A stretch of DNA of 5,487 bases from an uncultured Alphaproteobacteria bacterium. Lineage in GTDB: Bacteria; Pseudomonadota; Alphaproteobacteria; Sphingomonadales; Sphingomonadaceae. Below are positions 1 to 5,487 of this stretch, in pieces (positions within the stretch are counted from its first letter, which is position 1; each line of letters opens with the position of its first letter). The notes beneath the pieces were generated by a model. It saw only the letters and a list, made by a program, of their open reading frames with translations. It had not been told where the DNA came from and searched no databases. Both the position numbers and the translations under genes were made by a program. The stretch lies in NCBI GenBank assembly GCA_903939555.1, contig CAJAHV010000369.1:1-5487 (forward strand). Reading direction: 5' to 3'.

Positions 1-126
1 CGCAGCAACGGTGCGGATCTGACCCGGCGCGGTGGCGCAGACGCCGGATTCGGCAGCCACGGCGGGGGTGGCGGCAGCAGCGACGATGGCAAAAGCGATC
101 GGGGCGAGGATGAAACGATTGGTCAT
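1..126 (-). CDS. Small secreted protein, N-terminal part (runs off left edge)
   Basis: The first 42 codons are visible, starting at an ATG at 126-124. An AAAGGA ribosome binding site lies at 139-134 with 7 bases of spacing, which makes this start convincing. The protein begins with a classic Sec signal peptide: MTNR, a hydrophobic Ala/Ile-rich core (about residues 5-20), then TPAVAA with probable signal peptidase I cleavage after A24 or A25. The mature part starts ESGVCATAPGQIRTVAA and has one cysteine (C30). It is not at the cleavage site, so this is not a lipoprotein. I do not recognise the family. It is probably a small periplasmic protein of sphingomonad type. It lies downstream of ispE on the same strand, but the 232-base gap with a likely terminator suggests its own promoter. 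The C-terminus and total length cannot be seen. Confidence 0.75.
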   Translation of the reverse strand, partial: MTNRFILAPIAFAIVAAAATPAVAAESGVCATAPGQIRTVAA

Positions 127-133
127 GATATTA

Positions 134-139
134 TCCTTT
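134..139 (-). promoter_or_regulatory. Ribosome binding site of the small secreted protein gene
   Basis: Read on the minus strand this is AAAGGA, 7 bases before the ATG at 126. It is the best Shine-Dalgarno match near this gene and fixes its start. Confidence 0.65.
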
Positions 140-180
140 CGACGGTCAAAACAGGACGGGGGCTACCAGATTGAGTATTG

Positions 181-195
181 CTCAGTTCAACTGAG
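181..195. repeat. Perfect 15-bp palindrome, possible operator
   Basis: CTCAGTT-C-AACTGAG: two perfect 7-base arms around one central base. It sits 55 bases before the small secreted protein gene and overlaps the expected transcription start of the promoter proposed at 200-228. That is the position expected of a repressor operator. The half-site CTGAG/CTCAG recurs at 213-217, 237-241 and 288-292. The symmetry is visible in the sequence; the regulatory role is inferred. Confidence 0.5.
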
Positions 196-199
196 TGAA

Positions 200-228
200 G
201 CTTTAAGTGGCGCTCAGAACCACGTCAA
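200..228 (-). promoter_or_regulatory. Possible sigma-70-type promoter for the small secreted gene
   Basis: On the minus strand TTGACG (228-223) is followed by 17 bases and TAAAGC (205-200). With 16-base spacing the second box reads TTAAAG. The -35 box is good and the -10 box is weak. Transcription would start near 193, leaving a leader of about 65 bases before the ATG at 126. It lies inside the palindrome-rich region and downstream of the likely ispE terminator. This is a pattern match only. Confidence 0.3.
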
Positions 229-234
229 GCGCCA
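208..234. repeat. Inverted repeat with 7-bp arms and 13-base loop
   Basis: TGGCGCT (208-214) pairs perfectly with AGCGCCA (228-234). An alternative, overlapping pairing is CTCAGA (213-218) with TCTGAG (236-241), so the segment could switch between two folds if transcribed. It also covers the spacer and -35 box of the proposed minus-strand promoter, so it could equally be a protein-binding dyad. Confidence 0.4.
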
Positions 235-249
235 ATCTGAGTGGCAATC

Positions 250-279
250 AAAAAATTTCTTGTTGCGACGCAACAAAAA
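250..279 (-). terminator. Probable intrinsic terminator downstream of ispE
   Basis: The core at 260-276 is a perfect 17-base palindrome (TTGTTGCG-A-CGCAACAA). Read on the minus strand the stem can extend by TTT/AAA pairs (277-279 with 256-258, bulged G at 259), and six T residues (255-250) follow directly. A stem followed by a T run fits a Rho-independent terminator for minus-strand transcripts, about 80 bases after the ispE stop. There is no T run on the plus-strand side. The same palindrome could instead be a regulator-binding site, since TTGC-N3-GCAA dyads resemble some alphaproteobacterial operators. Confidence 0.5.
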
Positions 280-293
280 CTGTCTCGCTGAGG

Positions 294-309
294 TTGACGC
301 TTGCGTCAA
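294..309. repeat. Perfect 16-bp inverted repeat
   Basis: TTGACGC-TT-GCGTCAA has two perfect 7-base arms and a 2-base centre. The centre is too short for a full-length RNA hairpin, so a DNA-binding site is likelier than a terminator. The TTGACG half-site occurs again on the minus strand at 228-223. Confidence 0.45.
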
Positions 310-315
310 GTAAAT

Positions 316-329
316 TTGCTGCGCTGCAA
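316..329. repeat. Imperfect 14-bp palindrome TTGC-N6-GCAA
   Basis: TTGCTGCGCTGCAA is symmetric at six of seven base pairs. It shares the TTGC...GCAA core with the palindrome at 260-276, 40-56 bases away. The two could be a pair of sites for one regulator. Confidence 0.3.
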
Positions 330-341
330 TATAAACTGCCA

Positions 342-354
342 CCTGCTCGGCAGG
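342..354 (-). terminator. Short GC hairpin just after ispE stop (weak)
   Basis: CCTGC-TCG-GCAGG forms a 5-bp stem with a 3-base loop, starting 5 bases after the ispE stop codon. On the minus strand it is followed by GTGGCAGTTTATATT, only loosely T-rich. It could be a weak terminator or a 3' stabilising hairpin. The structure at 250-279 is the better terminator candidate. Confidence 0.25.
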
Positions 355-358
355 CGCT

Positions 359-1180
359 TCAGACCAATTGTGTTTCCGCTAACCACCAGCCATGGCCGGT
401 CAGCGCTACGGCGGCCTTTGCCCGTGCCGCGACATCTGGATAGAGTGCAAAGCAGGTCGCACCCGATCCACTCATCCGCACCAGTGTTGCGCCGCCTGCT
501 GCGGTCAACGCCGCCAGCACATCGGCGACTACCGGTGCGATGACAATGGCAGCGTCCGTCATGTCGTTACGCAATCCAGCCAGCGCCCCACCAGCCCGAA
601 TGCCGCCACGGTCATTGCGGTCCCATCCGGCAAACACCGGCCCGGTGGGCACGGCAACGCGCGGGTTGACCAGCAGTACGGGCGTGCCCGAAAGATCGAC
701 CGGCCAACGGGTCAACACGTCGCCGCGACCGCTGCCGAAACATGTCTGCGACGCGACGCAGGCCGGCACATCGGAGCCAAGCGGATCGGCGAGCGCAAGC
801 AACCGCTCAGCCGGCCAATCGAGCTCCCAGAAACGATTGAGCAGCCGCAAAGCCGCCGCAGCGTCGGCGGAGCCGCCGCCCAGGCCGGCCGCTACCGGAA
901 TATGTTTTTCGAGCATGAGTGCAGCCGCCGGGGCAATGCCAGCCGCCATGGCCAGGGCCCGCGCGGCTCGCAGCACAAGATTATCCGGCCCCTGCCCCGC
1001 CGGCCCGGCAAACGCGCCAACGACCTGCAAGGACAATGCTTCGGCCGGCATGACAGACAATTCGTCGCCAAACTGCGTAAAGGCGAACACGGTTTCCAGG
1101 TCATGATAGCCATCGTCACGCCGCTGCCGCAGATGCAGCGCGAGGTTCAACTTGGCGGGTGCGGGTTCGGTAAGGCGCAT
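359..1180 (-). CDS. ispE: 4-diphosphocytidyl-2-C-methyl-D-erythritol kinase
   Basis: This cytosolic GHMP-family kinase phosphorylates the 2-hydroxyl of CDP-methylerythritol with ATP, the fourth step of the MEP (non-mevalonate) isoprenoid pathway. With the ATG at 1180 the protein has 273 residues, normal for IspE. Visible motifs: PAKLNLALH near the N-terminus with the catalytic lysine (K10); RDDGYH at 21-26; the glycine-rich ATP loop PVAAGLGGGSADAA from about residue 95; LGSDVP with the catalytic aspartate near 137; and the C-terminal MSGSGATCFALY from about 236. All key residues appear intact. The frame stays open upstream to a GTG (1201) and a TTG (1216). The ATG is preferred because it places the family motif at the usual distance, although its Shine-Dalgarno (AGGG, 3 bases away) is close. 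The upstream TPR gene ends 39 bases before, so co-transcription and translational coupling are likely. Confidence 0.96.
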   Translation of the reverse strand: MRLTEPAPAKLNLALHLRQRRDDGYHDLETVFAFTQFGDELSVMPAEALSLQVVGAFAGPAGQGPDNLVLRAARALAMAAGIAPAAALMLEKHIPVAAGLGGGSADAAAALRLLNRFWELDWPAERLLALADPLGSDVPACVASQTCFGSGRGDVLTRWPVDLSGTPVLLVNPRVAVPTGPVFAGWDRNDRGGIRAGGALAGLRNDMTDAAIVIAPVVADVLAALTAAGGATLVRMSGSGATCFALYPDVAARAKAAVALTGHGWWLAETQLV

Positions 1181-1219
1181 TTGCCCTGTCTTGCCCGTCA
1201 CTGCCCTTCTGAGCAAGGT

Positions 1220-2875
1220 TCAGCTTTTGGCTGCCATCGCCAACGCAGCATCGAATCCGACATCGAGTTTGCTGAGGAGGGTCTTGCGTTGCGCCGGCGT
1301 CGGATCGAGGTCGAGAGCAGCACGCCAGCGGAAGCGCGCTTCAATCCGGCGACCGACTTGCCAATAGGCATCGCCGAGATGCTCAGTCACCGTCGGGTCC
1401 GTCGATTCCATAGTCGCAGCCTGTTCGAGCGCCGTAACGGCTTCGGCAAAGCGACCCTGGCGAAAATGACTCCAGCCCAGAGAGTCGATTATCCCGCCAT
1501 CGCCGGGCCGCAATTTGGCAGCGCGTTCAATAAGCCGGGTTGCCTCGGCAAGGTTGCTGCCGCGATCGAGCATCGAATAGCCGAGATAATTGAGCACAGT
1601 CGGTTCATCGGGCGATCGATACAGCGCCTCACGCAGATCGGCTTCGGCTGCCGACCAATTGCCACCCCGTTCGTGCATGCTGCCGCGCAGGAAGAACAGG
1701 CTCCAGTGTGCCGCCCCCTGCCCTGCCAGCGCAATCGCCTTGTCATAGGCTTTGATCGCATCCGTGAAACGCGCACCGCGGCGTTGCCAATCTCCCAGGC
1801 GTGTCCAGTCTTCAGGAGTGGCGGCGGGCACCGTTGCAGCGGCCGTGAATAACACGCCAGCATCATGATCGCGACCCATCGCTTCCAGCACCTCGGCACG
1901 GCGCGTCGCGGTAGCGCCCGCGAGCGCATCGCCGGGCAGAACCCCATCATAAGCGAGCAGCGCCGTTGCATTGCGACCACTACGCGCCAGCACATCGCCG
2001 CAGATGAGCCAGCTTGCCGAGACATCGGGCGCGAGGAACGTGCCGATGCGTGCAAACAACAGCGCCAGCGGTACCGGCTTGTCACGCGACAGGTCAGTTG
2101 CCAGCCGCGCCACCATCCAACCGATGCCACGACGTGGATCGGGCGCGAGCGCACCGATGCGTTTGCCAGCCAAAAGCCGCGTTCGGGCCACGGCGAGCGT
2201 GGGGTCATCACCCGCCAGCAGCTTTATCGCGCCGTCGCGATCACCCGATTCGGCGCGCGCATCGGCCTCGCCCTGGCGCAGGAAGCTGATGCCACCGCCA
2301 CTGCGCAGTTCTGCATAAGCAGCAGCCGCTTCCTGGTAGCGGCCGGCCGCTGCCAGCATGTGGGCGCGCTGTTCGCTAACATATGAACGGGCAAATCCAT
2401 TGAAATTGCTCGGATCAAGCCGGGCCAGCGCGGCGCCGGTCTTGCCTCGGGCATAAAGCACCCAGGCTTCGACGATAGGACCGACAACCACGGCATAGCC
2501 GGCGTTGGCAATACCGGCACGCAAGGCATCGGCGGCAGGCCAATCCTTCTTCTGCACGGCCTCGGTCAGGCGAATGAGCACCACATCGGAATCTTGCCCG
2601 CCAGAGGCTGCCAGTTGCCGAGCGGTGGCAAAGGCCAGCTTGGAATCACCGGCCGCGACCGCGATTTCAAAGGACCGCCGGGTCAGTTCGCTCTGTTGCG
2701 AATCCAGCTCACGCGCCGCGTTGACGTAAAGCGAAGCACGGTCCAGCGCGTCATCGGACTGAGCATATCGGCCAAGCACATAGCTTTGCAGCGCAGAAGC
2801 CGGCGGAATGAAAGCGGGACGGGCCGTGGCGGCGGAAGCCGCGGCTGCCAGCAGCAGGAAAAGAGTACGATGCAT
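1220..2875 (-). CDS. Exported tetratricopeptide repeat protein
   Basis: A 551-residue protein of unknown specific function. The N-terminus (MHRTLFLLLAAAASAATA) looks like a Sec signal peptide with cleavage near residue 18, so the mature protein is probably periplasmic. The rest is alpha-helical. Clear TPR units lie in the C-terminal third: about 355-388, 392-423, 427-458 (NYLGYSMLDRG), 461-492 (IIDSLGWSHFRQGRF.EAV) and 495-526 (EHLGDAYWQVGRR.EARFRWRAAL). The middle region (about 160-345) looks like more degenerate helical repeats. The NYLGYS...DSLGW...HLGDAYW signature is typical of a family widespread in Alphaproteobacteria. TPR domains act as protein-interaction scaffolds, so a role in envelope assembly is possible but unproven. 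The ATG at 2875 has no strong Shine-Dalgarno but fits the signal peptide. It is probably co-transcribed with ispE, 39 bases downstream. Confidence 0.92.
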   Translation of the reverse strand: MHRTLFLLLAAAASAATARPAFIPPASALQSYVLGRYAQSDDALDRASLYVNAARELDSQQSELTRRSFEIAVAAGDSKLAFATARQLAASGGQDSDVVLIRLTEAVQKKDWPAADALRAGIANAGYAVVVGPIVEAWVLYARGKTGAALARLDPSNFNGFARSYVSEQRAHMLAAAGRYQEAAAAYAELRSGGGISFLRQGEADARAESGDRDGAIKLLAGDDPTLAVARTRLLAGKRIGALAPDPRRGIGWMVARLATDLSRDKPVPLALLFARIGTFLAPDVSASWLICGDVLARSGRNATALLAYDGVLPGDALAGATATRRAEVLEAMGRDHDAGVLFTAAATVPAATPEDWTRLGDWQRRGARFTDAIKAYDKAIALAGQGAAHWSLFFLRGSMHERGGNWSAAEADLREALYRSPDEPTVLNYLGYSMLDRGSNLAEATRLIERAAKLRPGDGGIIDSLGWSHFRQGRFAEAVTALEQAATMESTDPTVTEHLGDAYWQVGRRIEARFRWRAALDLDPTPAQRKTLLSKLDVGFDAALAMAAKS

Positions 2876-2935
2876 GCCGGCAGAGTGACTTGGTTCGAAG
2901 GCGAAGTCGAGGGGGTCGAATGCCGGATAGCCGCC

Positions 2936-2963
2936 AACAAAGCCCGCGTTGGCGAACGCGGGC
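2936..2963 (-). terminator. Strong intrinsic terminator after the ETF-QO gene
   Basis: GCCCGCGTT (2942-2950) and AACGCGGGC (2955-2963) form a perfect 9-bp GC-rich stem with a 4-base loop. On the minus strand it is followed directly by TTTGTT (2941-2936), the usual form of a Rho-independent terminator. On the plus strand no T run follows. It lies 75 bases past the ETF-QO stop and should separate that gene from the TPR-ispE unit. Confidence 0.75.
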
Positions 2964-2975
2964 CCTGCGCAAGGT

Positions 2976-3005
2976 AAAAGCCAGCCGGTCGATTTCGCGA
3001 TCGGC
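2976..3005 (-). terminator. Second stem-loop with T run after the ETF-QO gene
   Basis: GCCGGTCG (2984-2991) pairs with CGATCGGC (2998-3005) around a 6-base loop: eight pairs, including one G-T wobble. On the minus strand it is followed by TGGC and then TTTT (2979-2976). The T run is short and 4 bases away, so this alone would be a moderate terminator. It comes first after the ETF-QO stop and stands in tandem with the stronger one at 2936-2963. Confidence 0.45.
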
Positions 3006-3037
3006 CGGCGCGCGGCAGGTACGCGCCGCGTCAGGCC

Positions 3038-4687
3038 TCACATGTTCGGATAATTCGGCCCGCCGCCGCCTTCCGGCACCACCCAGGTGATATTCTGCGA
3101 CGGGTCCTTGATATCGCAAGTCTTGCAGTGGACGCAGTTCTGCGCGTTGATCTGGAAGCGCGGCTCGCCAATGTCCTGCCCGACGATTTCATAGACCCCG
3201 GCCGGGCAATAACGCTGCGCCGGTTCATCCCAGACCGGCAGATTGACCTCGATCGGGATGCTCGGGTCCTTCAGCGTCAGGTGGATCGGCTGGTCTTCTT
3301 CATGATTGGTGTTCGACAGAAAGACGCTGGTCAGCTTGTCGAAGCTATAGACACCATCCGGCTTTGGATAGGCGATCGGTTTCGCATCGGCCGCTTTTTT
3401 CAACGACTTGTAATCGGGGTGGTTCTTCATGGTGAAGGGCAATTCATAGCCCAGATATTCCATCCACATCGAAACGCCGGCGAGCCCAGTCCCGACCAGA
3501 TTACCAAATTTTTCCACCAGCGGCAGCGTGTTGCGTACCATCTTGAGCTCGGAGTAGACCCAGCTCGCCTTGTACGCATCGCCATAGGCGACAAGTTCAT
3601 CGCAGCTTCGCTGGCTGGCAATGGCCTCGACCGCAGCGTCCGCGGCCATCATGCCGGTCTTCATCGCGGTGTGGCTGCCCTTGATACGCGGCACGTTTAG
3701 AAATCCGGCGCTGCAGCCGATCAGCGCGCCGCCCGGGAAGGTAAGCTTCGGCACCGATTGCCAACCGCCATCGTTAATTGCCCGCGCGCCATAGGAAACG
3801 CGGCGGCCACCCTCGAGGATAGCCTTGATTGCCGGATGCGTTTTCCAGCGCTGGAATTCATCGAACGGCGACAGATAGGGGTTGGAATAGTTGAGCCAGA
3901 CTGAAAAGCCGAGCGCGACCTGGCCATTGGCCTGGTGATAAAGGAACCCGCCGCCATTGGCGTCGCTGAGCGGCCAGCCCTGCGTGTGGGTGACAAAACC
4001 CGGCTTGTGCTTTTCAGCCGGAATGTCCCAAAGCTCTTTCAAGCCGATGCCAAAAATCTGTGGCTGGCTGTTCTTTGCCAGGTCGAAGTGCTTGATCAAC
4101 TGCTTCGAAAGATGGCCCCGCACCCCTTCGGCAAAGAAAGTGTATTTGGCGTGCAGTTCCAGGCCCGGCTGCCAGCTGTCTTTCTTGCTGCCATCCCGCG
4201 CGATACCCATGTCGCCGGTCGCAACGCCCTTGACGCTGCCATCCTCGTTCCACAAGATTTCAGCGGCAGCAAAGCCCGGAAAGATCTCTACACCCAGCGC
4301 TTCGGCCTGCCCCGACAGCCAGCGGCACAGATTGCCCAGCGAAACAGTATAGCAGCCCTTGTTGTTCATGAACGGCGGCATCAGGCCGTGTGGGAACTCT
4401 GTCTTGCCAGTTTCGGTAAGAATCCAATGGTGATTTTCCGTCACGGGTACCGTCATCGGGCTGTCCATCGTGCGCCAATCCGGCAACAGTTCATCGAGTG
4501 CCCTGGGGTCGACCACGGCACCAGACAAAATGTGTGCGCCTATTTCCGAGCCCTTTTCAAGAATGCAGACCGACAGTTCCAGGCCTTGTTCAGCGGCGAC
4601 CTGTTTGGCACGGATCGCTGCCGAAAGGCCGGCGGGACCACCACCAACAATCACCAGATCATAGGGCATCGATTCACGTGTCGTCAT
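3038..4687 (-). CDS. Electron transfer flavoprotein-ubiquinone oxidoreductase (ETF-QO, ETFDH orthologue)
   Basis: This membrane-associated FAD and [4Fe-4S] enzyme takes electrons from reduced electron transfer flavoprotein, loaded by acyl-CoA and amino-acid dehydrogenases, and reduces ubiquinone. It has 549 residues, the normal size for a bacterial ETF-QO. Visible: the FAD-binding Rossmann motif VIVGGGPAG (12-20) followed by a helix and ILEKGSEIGAHILSGAVVDP; the second FAD/quinone-region segment GGALIGCSAGFLNVPRIKGSHTAMKTGMMAA (about 319-349); and a C-terminal ferredoxin-like domain whose cluster ligands are C494 (RYCPAGVYE), C518, C521 and C524 (NCVHCKTCDIKDPSQNI). The protein ends GGGGPNYPNM. 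All four cysteines are present, so it should be functional. The start at 4687 is backed by GAGAAGG, 7 bases upstream. No ETF subunit genes lie in the window. It is transcribed divergently from the glycosylase-like gene. Confidence 0.98.
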   Translation of the reverse strand: MTTRESMPYDLVIVGGGPAGLSAAIRAKQVAAEQGLELSVCILEKGSEIGAHILSGAVVDPRALDELLPDWRTMDSPMTVPVTENHHWILTETGKTEFPHGLMPPFMNNKGCYTVSLGNLCRWLSGQAEALGVEIFPGFAAAEILWNEDGSVKGVATGDMGIARDGSKKDSWQPGLELHAKYTFFAEGVRGHLSKQLIKHFDLAKNSQPQIFGIGLKELWDIPAEKHKPGFVTHTQGWPLSDANGGGFLYHQANGQVALGFSVWLNYSNPYLSPFDEFQRWKTHPAIKAILEGGRRVSYGARAINDGGWQSVPKLTFPGGALIGCSAGFLNVPRIKGSHTAMKTGMMAADAAVEAIASQRSCDELVAYGDAYKASWVYSELKMVRNTLPLVEKFGNLVGTGLAGVSMWMEYLGYELPFTMKNHPDYKSLKKAADAKPIAYPKPDGVYSFDKLTSVFLSNTNHEEDQPIHLTLKDPSIPIEVNLPVWDEPAQRYCPAGVYEIVGQDIGEPRFQINAQNCVHCKTCDIKDPSQNITWVVPEGGGGPNYPNM

Positions 4688-4694
4688 GGCTTTG

Positions 4695-4701
4695 CCTTCT
4701 C
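4695..4701 (-). promoter_or_regulatory. Ribosome binding site of the ETF-QO gene
   Basis: GAGAAGG on the minus strand, 7 bases before the ATG at 4687. It decides between this start and an in-frame ATG six codons later (MPYDLVIVGGG), which lacks such a site. Confidence 0.7.
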
Positions 4702-4824
4702 AAGTCCCCCTGGCACAGCGCGGTTACCGATTTAGCCATCGGCACGTCGCGGCTTTGCCATGATTCAACAGATACGGAAGCAAGGCGGGCTTGACCAGAG
4801 CATGTTCGGTCGCATCATGGCGAA
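4702..4824. promoter_or_regulatory. Divergent intergenic region between ETF-QO and the glycosylase-like gene
   Basis: This segment must carry the promoters of both divergent genes, but I see no convincing -35/-10 pair on either strand. It holds two small dyads: CGGT-T-ACCG (4721-4729) and CCGAT-N6-ATCGG (4727-4742), which overlap by three bases. The 9-base sequence ggctttgcc occurs at 4688-4696 and again at 4751-4759. A 28-codon frame beginning ATGATTCAACAG (4760-4846) crosses the start of the next gene. It has no clear ribosome binding site and is probably not a gene. Confidence 0.3.
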
Positions 4825-5487
4825 GTGGAAACTTCCCGAAACTTGAATGCATTCGAAGCTGCCGACGCGCTGGCCTGGCTGGTAATGGCCGGCGCCGACT
4901 GTCCGGTCGATGAAGCGCCCCGCAACTGGCTGGCCACGCCCGCGCCCGCACCATTCCACAAGACCGCCCCCGTCCCGCCGCTCCCTCCCGCCCCGCCGCG
5001 CGCCCCCGCCATCGTGCCGCGACCGGCCGACAAAGCCGCAGCTGTGCCGGCGGCGGCGCTTGCTGCGACGGCAATGGACCTGTCGGCGCTGCAGACGGCT
5101 CTTGCCAATTTTGATCACCCCCTGCGCCAGGCAGCACCACCACAGTTGATCAGCGGTGACGGCAACGCTCTGGTACTCACCGATCTGCCCGATGAAGACG
5201 CCGCGGTGCAACGCCTGACGGAACGCATGCTCGCGGCCATCGGGCTTGGGACCGGCACATATCGGCGGGTGCACCTGCTACCTTGGGCACCGCCGGCCGG
5301 CCGGCCACCGCGTGAAGCCGAAATCGCCGCCTTTGCGCCCTTTGTGGCCCGCGCCATGACCTTGGCGAAACCCCGCGCCATTCTGGCCTTGGGGTCCCAT
5401 GCCGCGACGTTTTCAGGTGAAAATGGCGGCATCGCGTCGCTACGCGGCAAGTGGCTGGCAGGCAACGGCGTGCCATTGCTGGCAACC
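4825..5487 (+). CDS. Uracil-DNA-glycosylase-superfamily-like protein, partial (runs off right edge)
   Basis: The frame is open from a stop at 4792-4794 to the window end. From the GTG at 4825 it gives 221 residues. Three parts are visible: a short helical N-terminus with ALAWLVMAGADCPVDEAPRNWL (15-36); an Ala/Pro-rich linker (about 38-83); and a globular part from about 86 resembling family 4/5 uracil-DNA glycosylases. The resemblance lies in RMLAAIGL (134-141), YRRVHLLPWAPPAGRPPREAEIAAFAPFVARAM (146-178), AKPRAILALGSHAA (181-194) and IASLRGKW (203-210), followed by the strand PLLAT where the family histidine motif would come next. The usual GEAPG motif is replaced by LTDLPDEDAA (118-127), and only one cysteine (C26) is present, so a four-cysteine iron-sulfur cluster looks unlikely. 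The start is uncertain: GTG 4825 or TTG 4843, neither with a good Shine-Dalgarno, while an ATG at 4885 would cut into the N-terminal helix. DNA-repair activity is not assured. Confidence 0.7.
   Translation, partial: METSRNLNAFEAADALAWLVMAGADCPVDEAPRNWLATPAPAPFHKTAPVPPLPPAPPRAPAIVPRPADKAAAVPAAALAATAMDLSALQTALANFDHPLRQAAPPQLISGDGNALVLTDLPDEDAAVQRLTERMLAAIGLGTGTYRRVHLLPWAPPAGRPPREAEIAAFAPFVARAMTLAKPRAILALGSHAATFSGENGGIASLRGKWLAGNGVPLLAT

Noticed and set aside
32..313. Plus-strand frame of 93 codons at the left edge
   Set aside because: It begins antisense to the signal-peptide gene and continues through the palindrome-rich spacer. No ribosome binding site or protein-like composition supports it.
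392..1852. Long plus-strand open frame (486 codons)
   Set aside because: It lies antisense to ispE and the TPR gene, both of which have clear family motifs. Its translation is low-complexity, Arg/Gly/His-rich and without domains. It is a by-product of high GC and codon bias on the other strand.
2751..3119. Minus-strand frame bridging the ETF-QO end and the TPR start
   Set aside because: It crosses both terminator hairpins and the ends of two well-supported genes in another frame, with an arginine-rich composition typical of shadow frames.
3935..4735. Plus-strand open frame (266 codons) opposite ETF-QO
   Set aside because: It is fully antisense to the strongly recognised ETF-QO gene, has no recognisable domain and no ribosome binding site.
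4724..5274. Minus-strand frames opposite the glycosylase-like gene
   Set aside because: The plus strand carries a family-like protein in one frame open from 4795 to the edge. The minus frames are Arg/Gly/Ala-rich shadows without motifs.
1..5487. CRISPR array, tRNA/rRNA, insertion sequence or phage genes
   Set aside because: No regularly spaced direct repeats, cloverleaf-like sequences, transposase or phage protein motifs were seen. The inverted repeats at 181-329 differ from one another and do not flank a transposase.

Overview
The window looks like an ordinary chromosomal segment from a high-GC alphaproteobacterium, most likely Sphingomonadales. The basis is the style of the ETF-ubiquinone oxidoreductase, IspE and TPR proteins, a divergent uracil-DNA-glycosylase-like protein with an Ala/Pro-rich linker, and strong G/C third-position bias. 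No mobile element, tRNA, rRNA, CRISPR array or phage gene is visible.

Layout from the left: (1) 1-126, minus strand: the first 42 codons of a small secreted protein that runs off the left edge. (2) 127-358: a less GC-rich intergenic region, unusually full of inverted repeats. It probably holds an ispE terminator and the promoter of the small secreted gene. (3) 359-1180, minus: ispE, an isoprenoid-precursor (MEP pathway) kinase. (4) 1220-2875, minus: an exported TPR protein 39 bases upstream of ispE, probably in the same transcript. (5) 2876-3037: an intergenic stretch with two stem-loops, each followed by a T-rich run in the minus direction, which should end the next gene's transcript. (6) 3038-4687, minus: a complete electron transfer flavoprotein-ubiquinone oxidoreductase. 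(7) 4688-4824: a divergent promoter region. (8) 4825 to the right edge, plus strand: the N-terminal 221 codons of a uracil-DNA-glycosylase-superfamily-like protein, cut before its C-terminal catalytic motif.

The genes do not form one pathway. ETF-QO passes electrons from fatty-acid and amino-acid dehydrogenases to ubiquinone at the membrane. IspE makes isoprenoid precursors, which include the ubiquinone side chain. The TPR protein probably works in the periplasm in an unknown role. I see no convincing novel multi-gene system. The points most worth a second look are the palindrome cluster at 181-329, the apparently degenerate glycosylase-like protein, and the uncharacterised TPR protein next to ispE.
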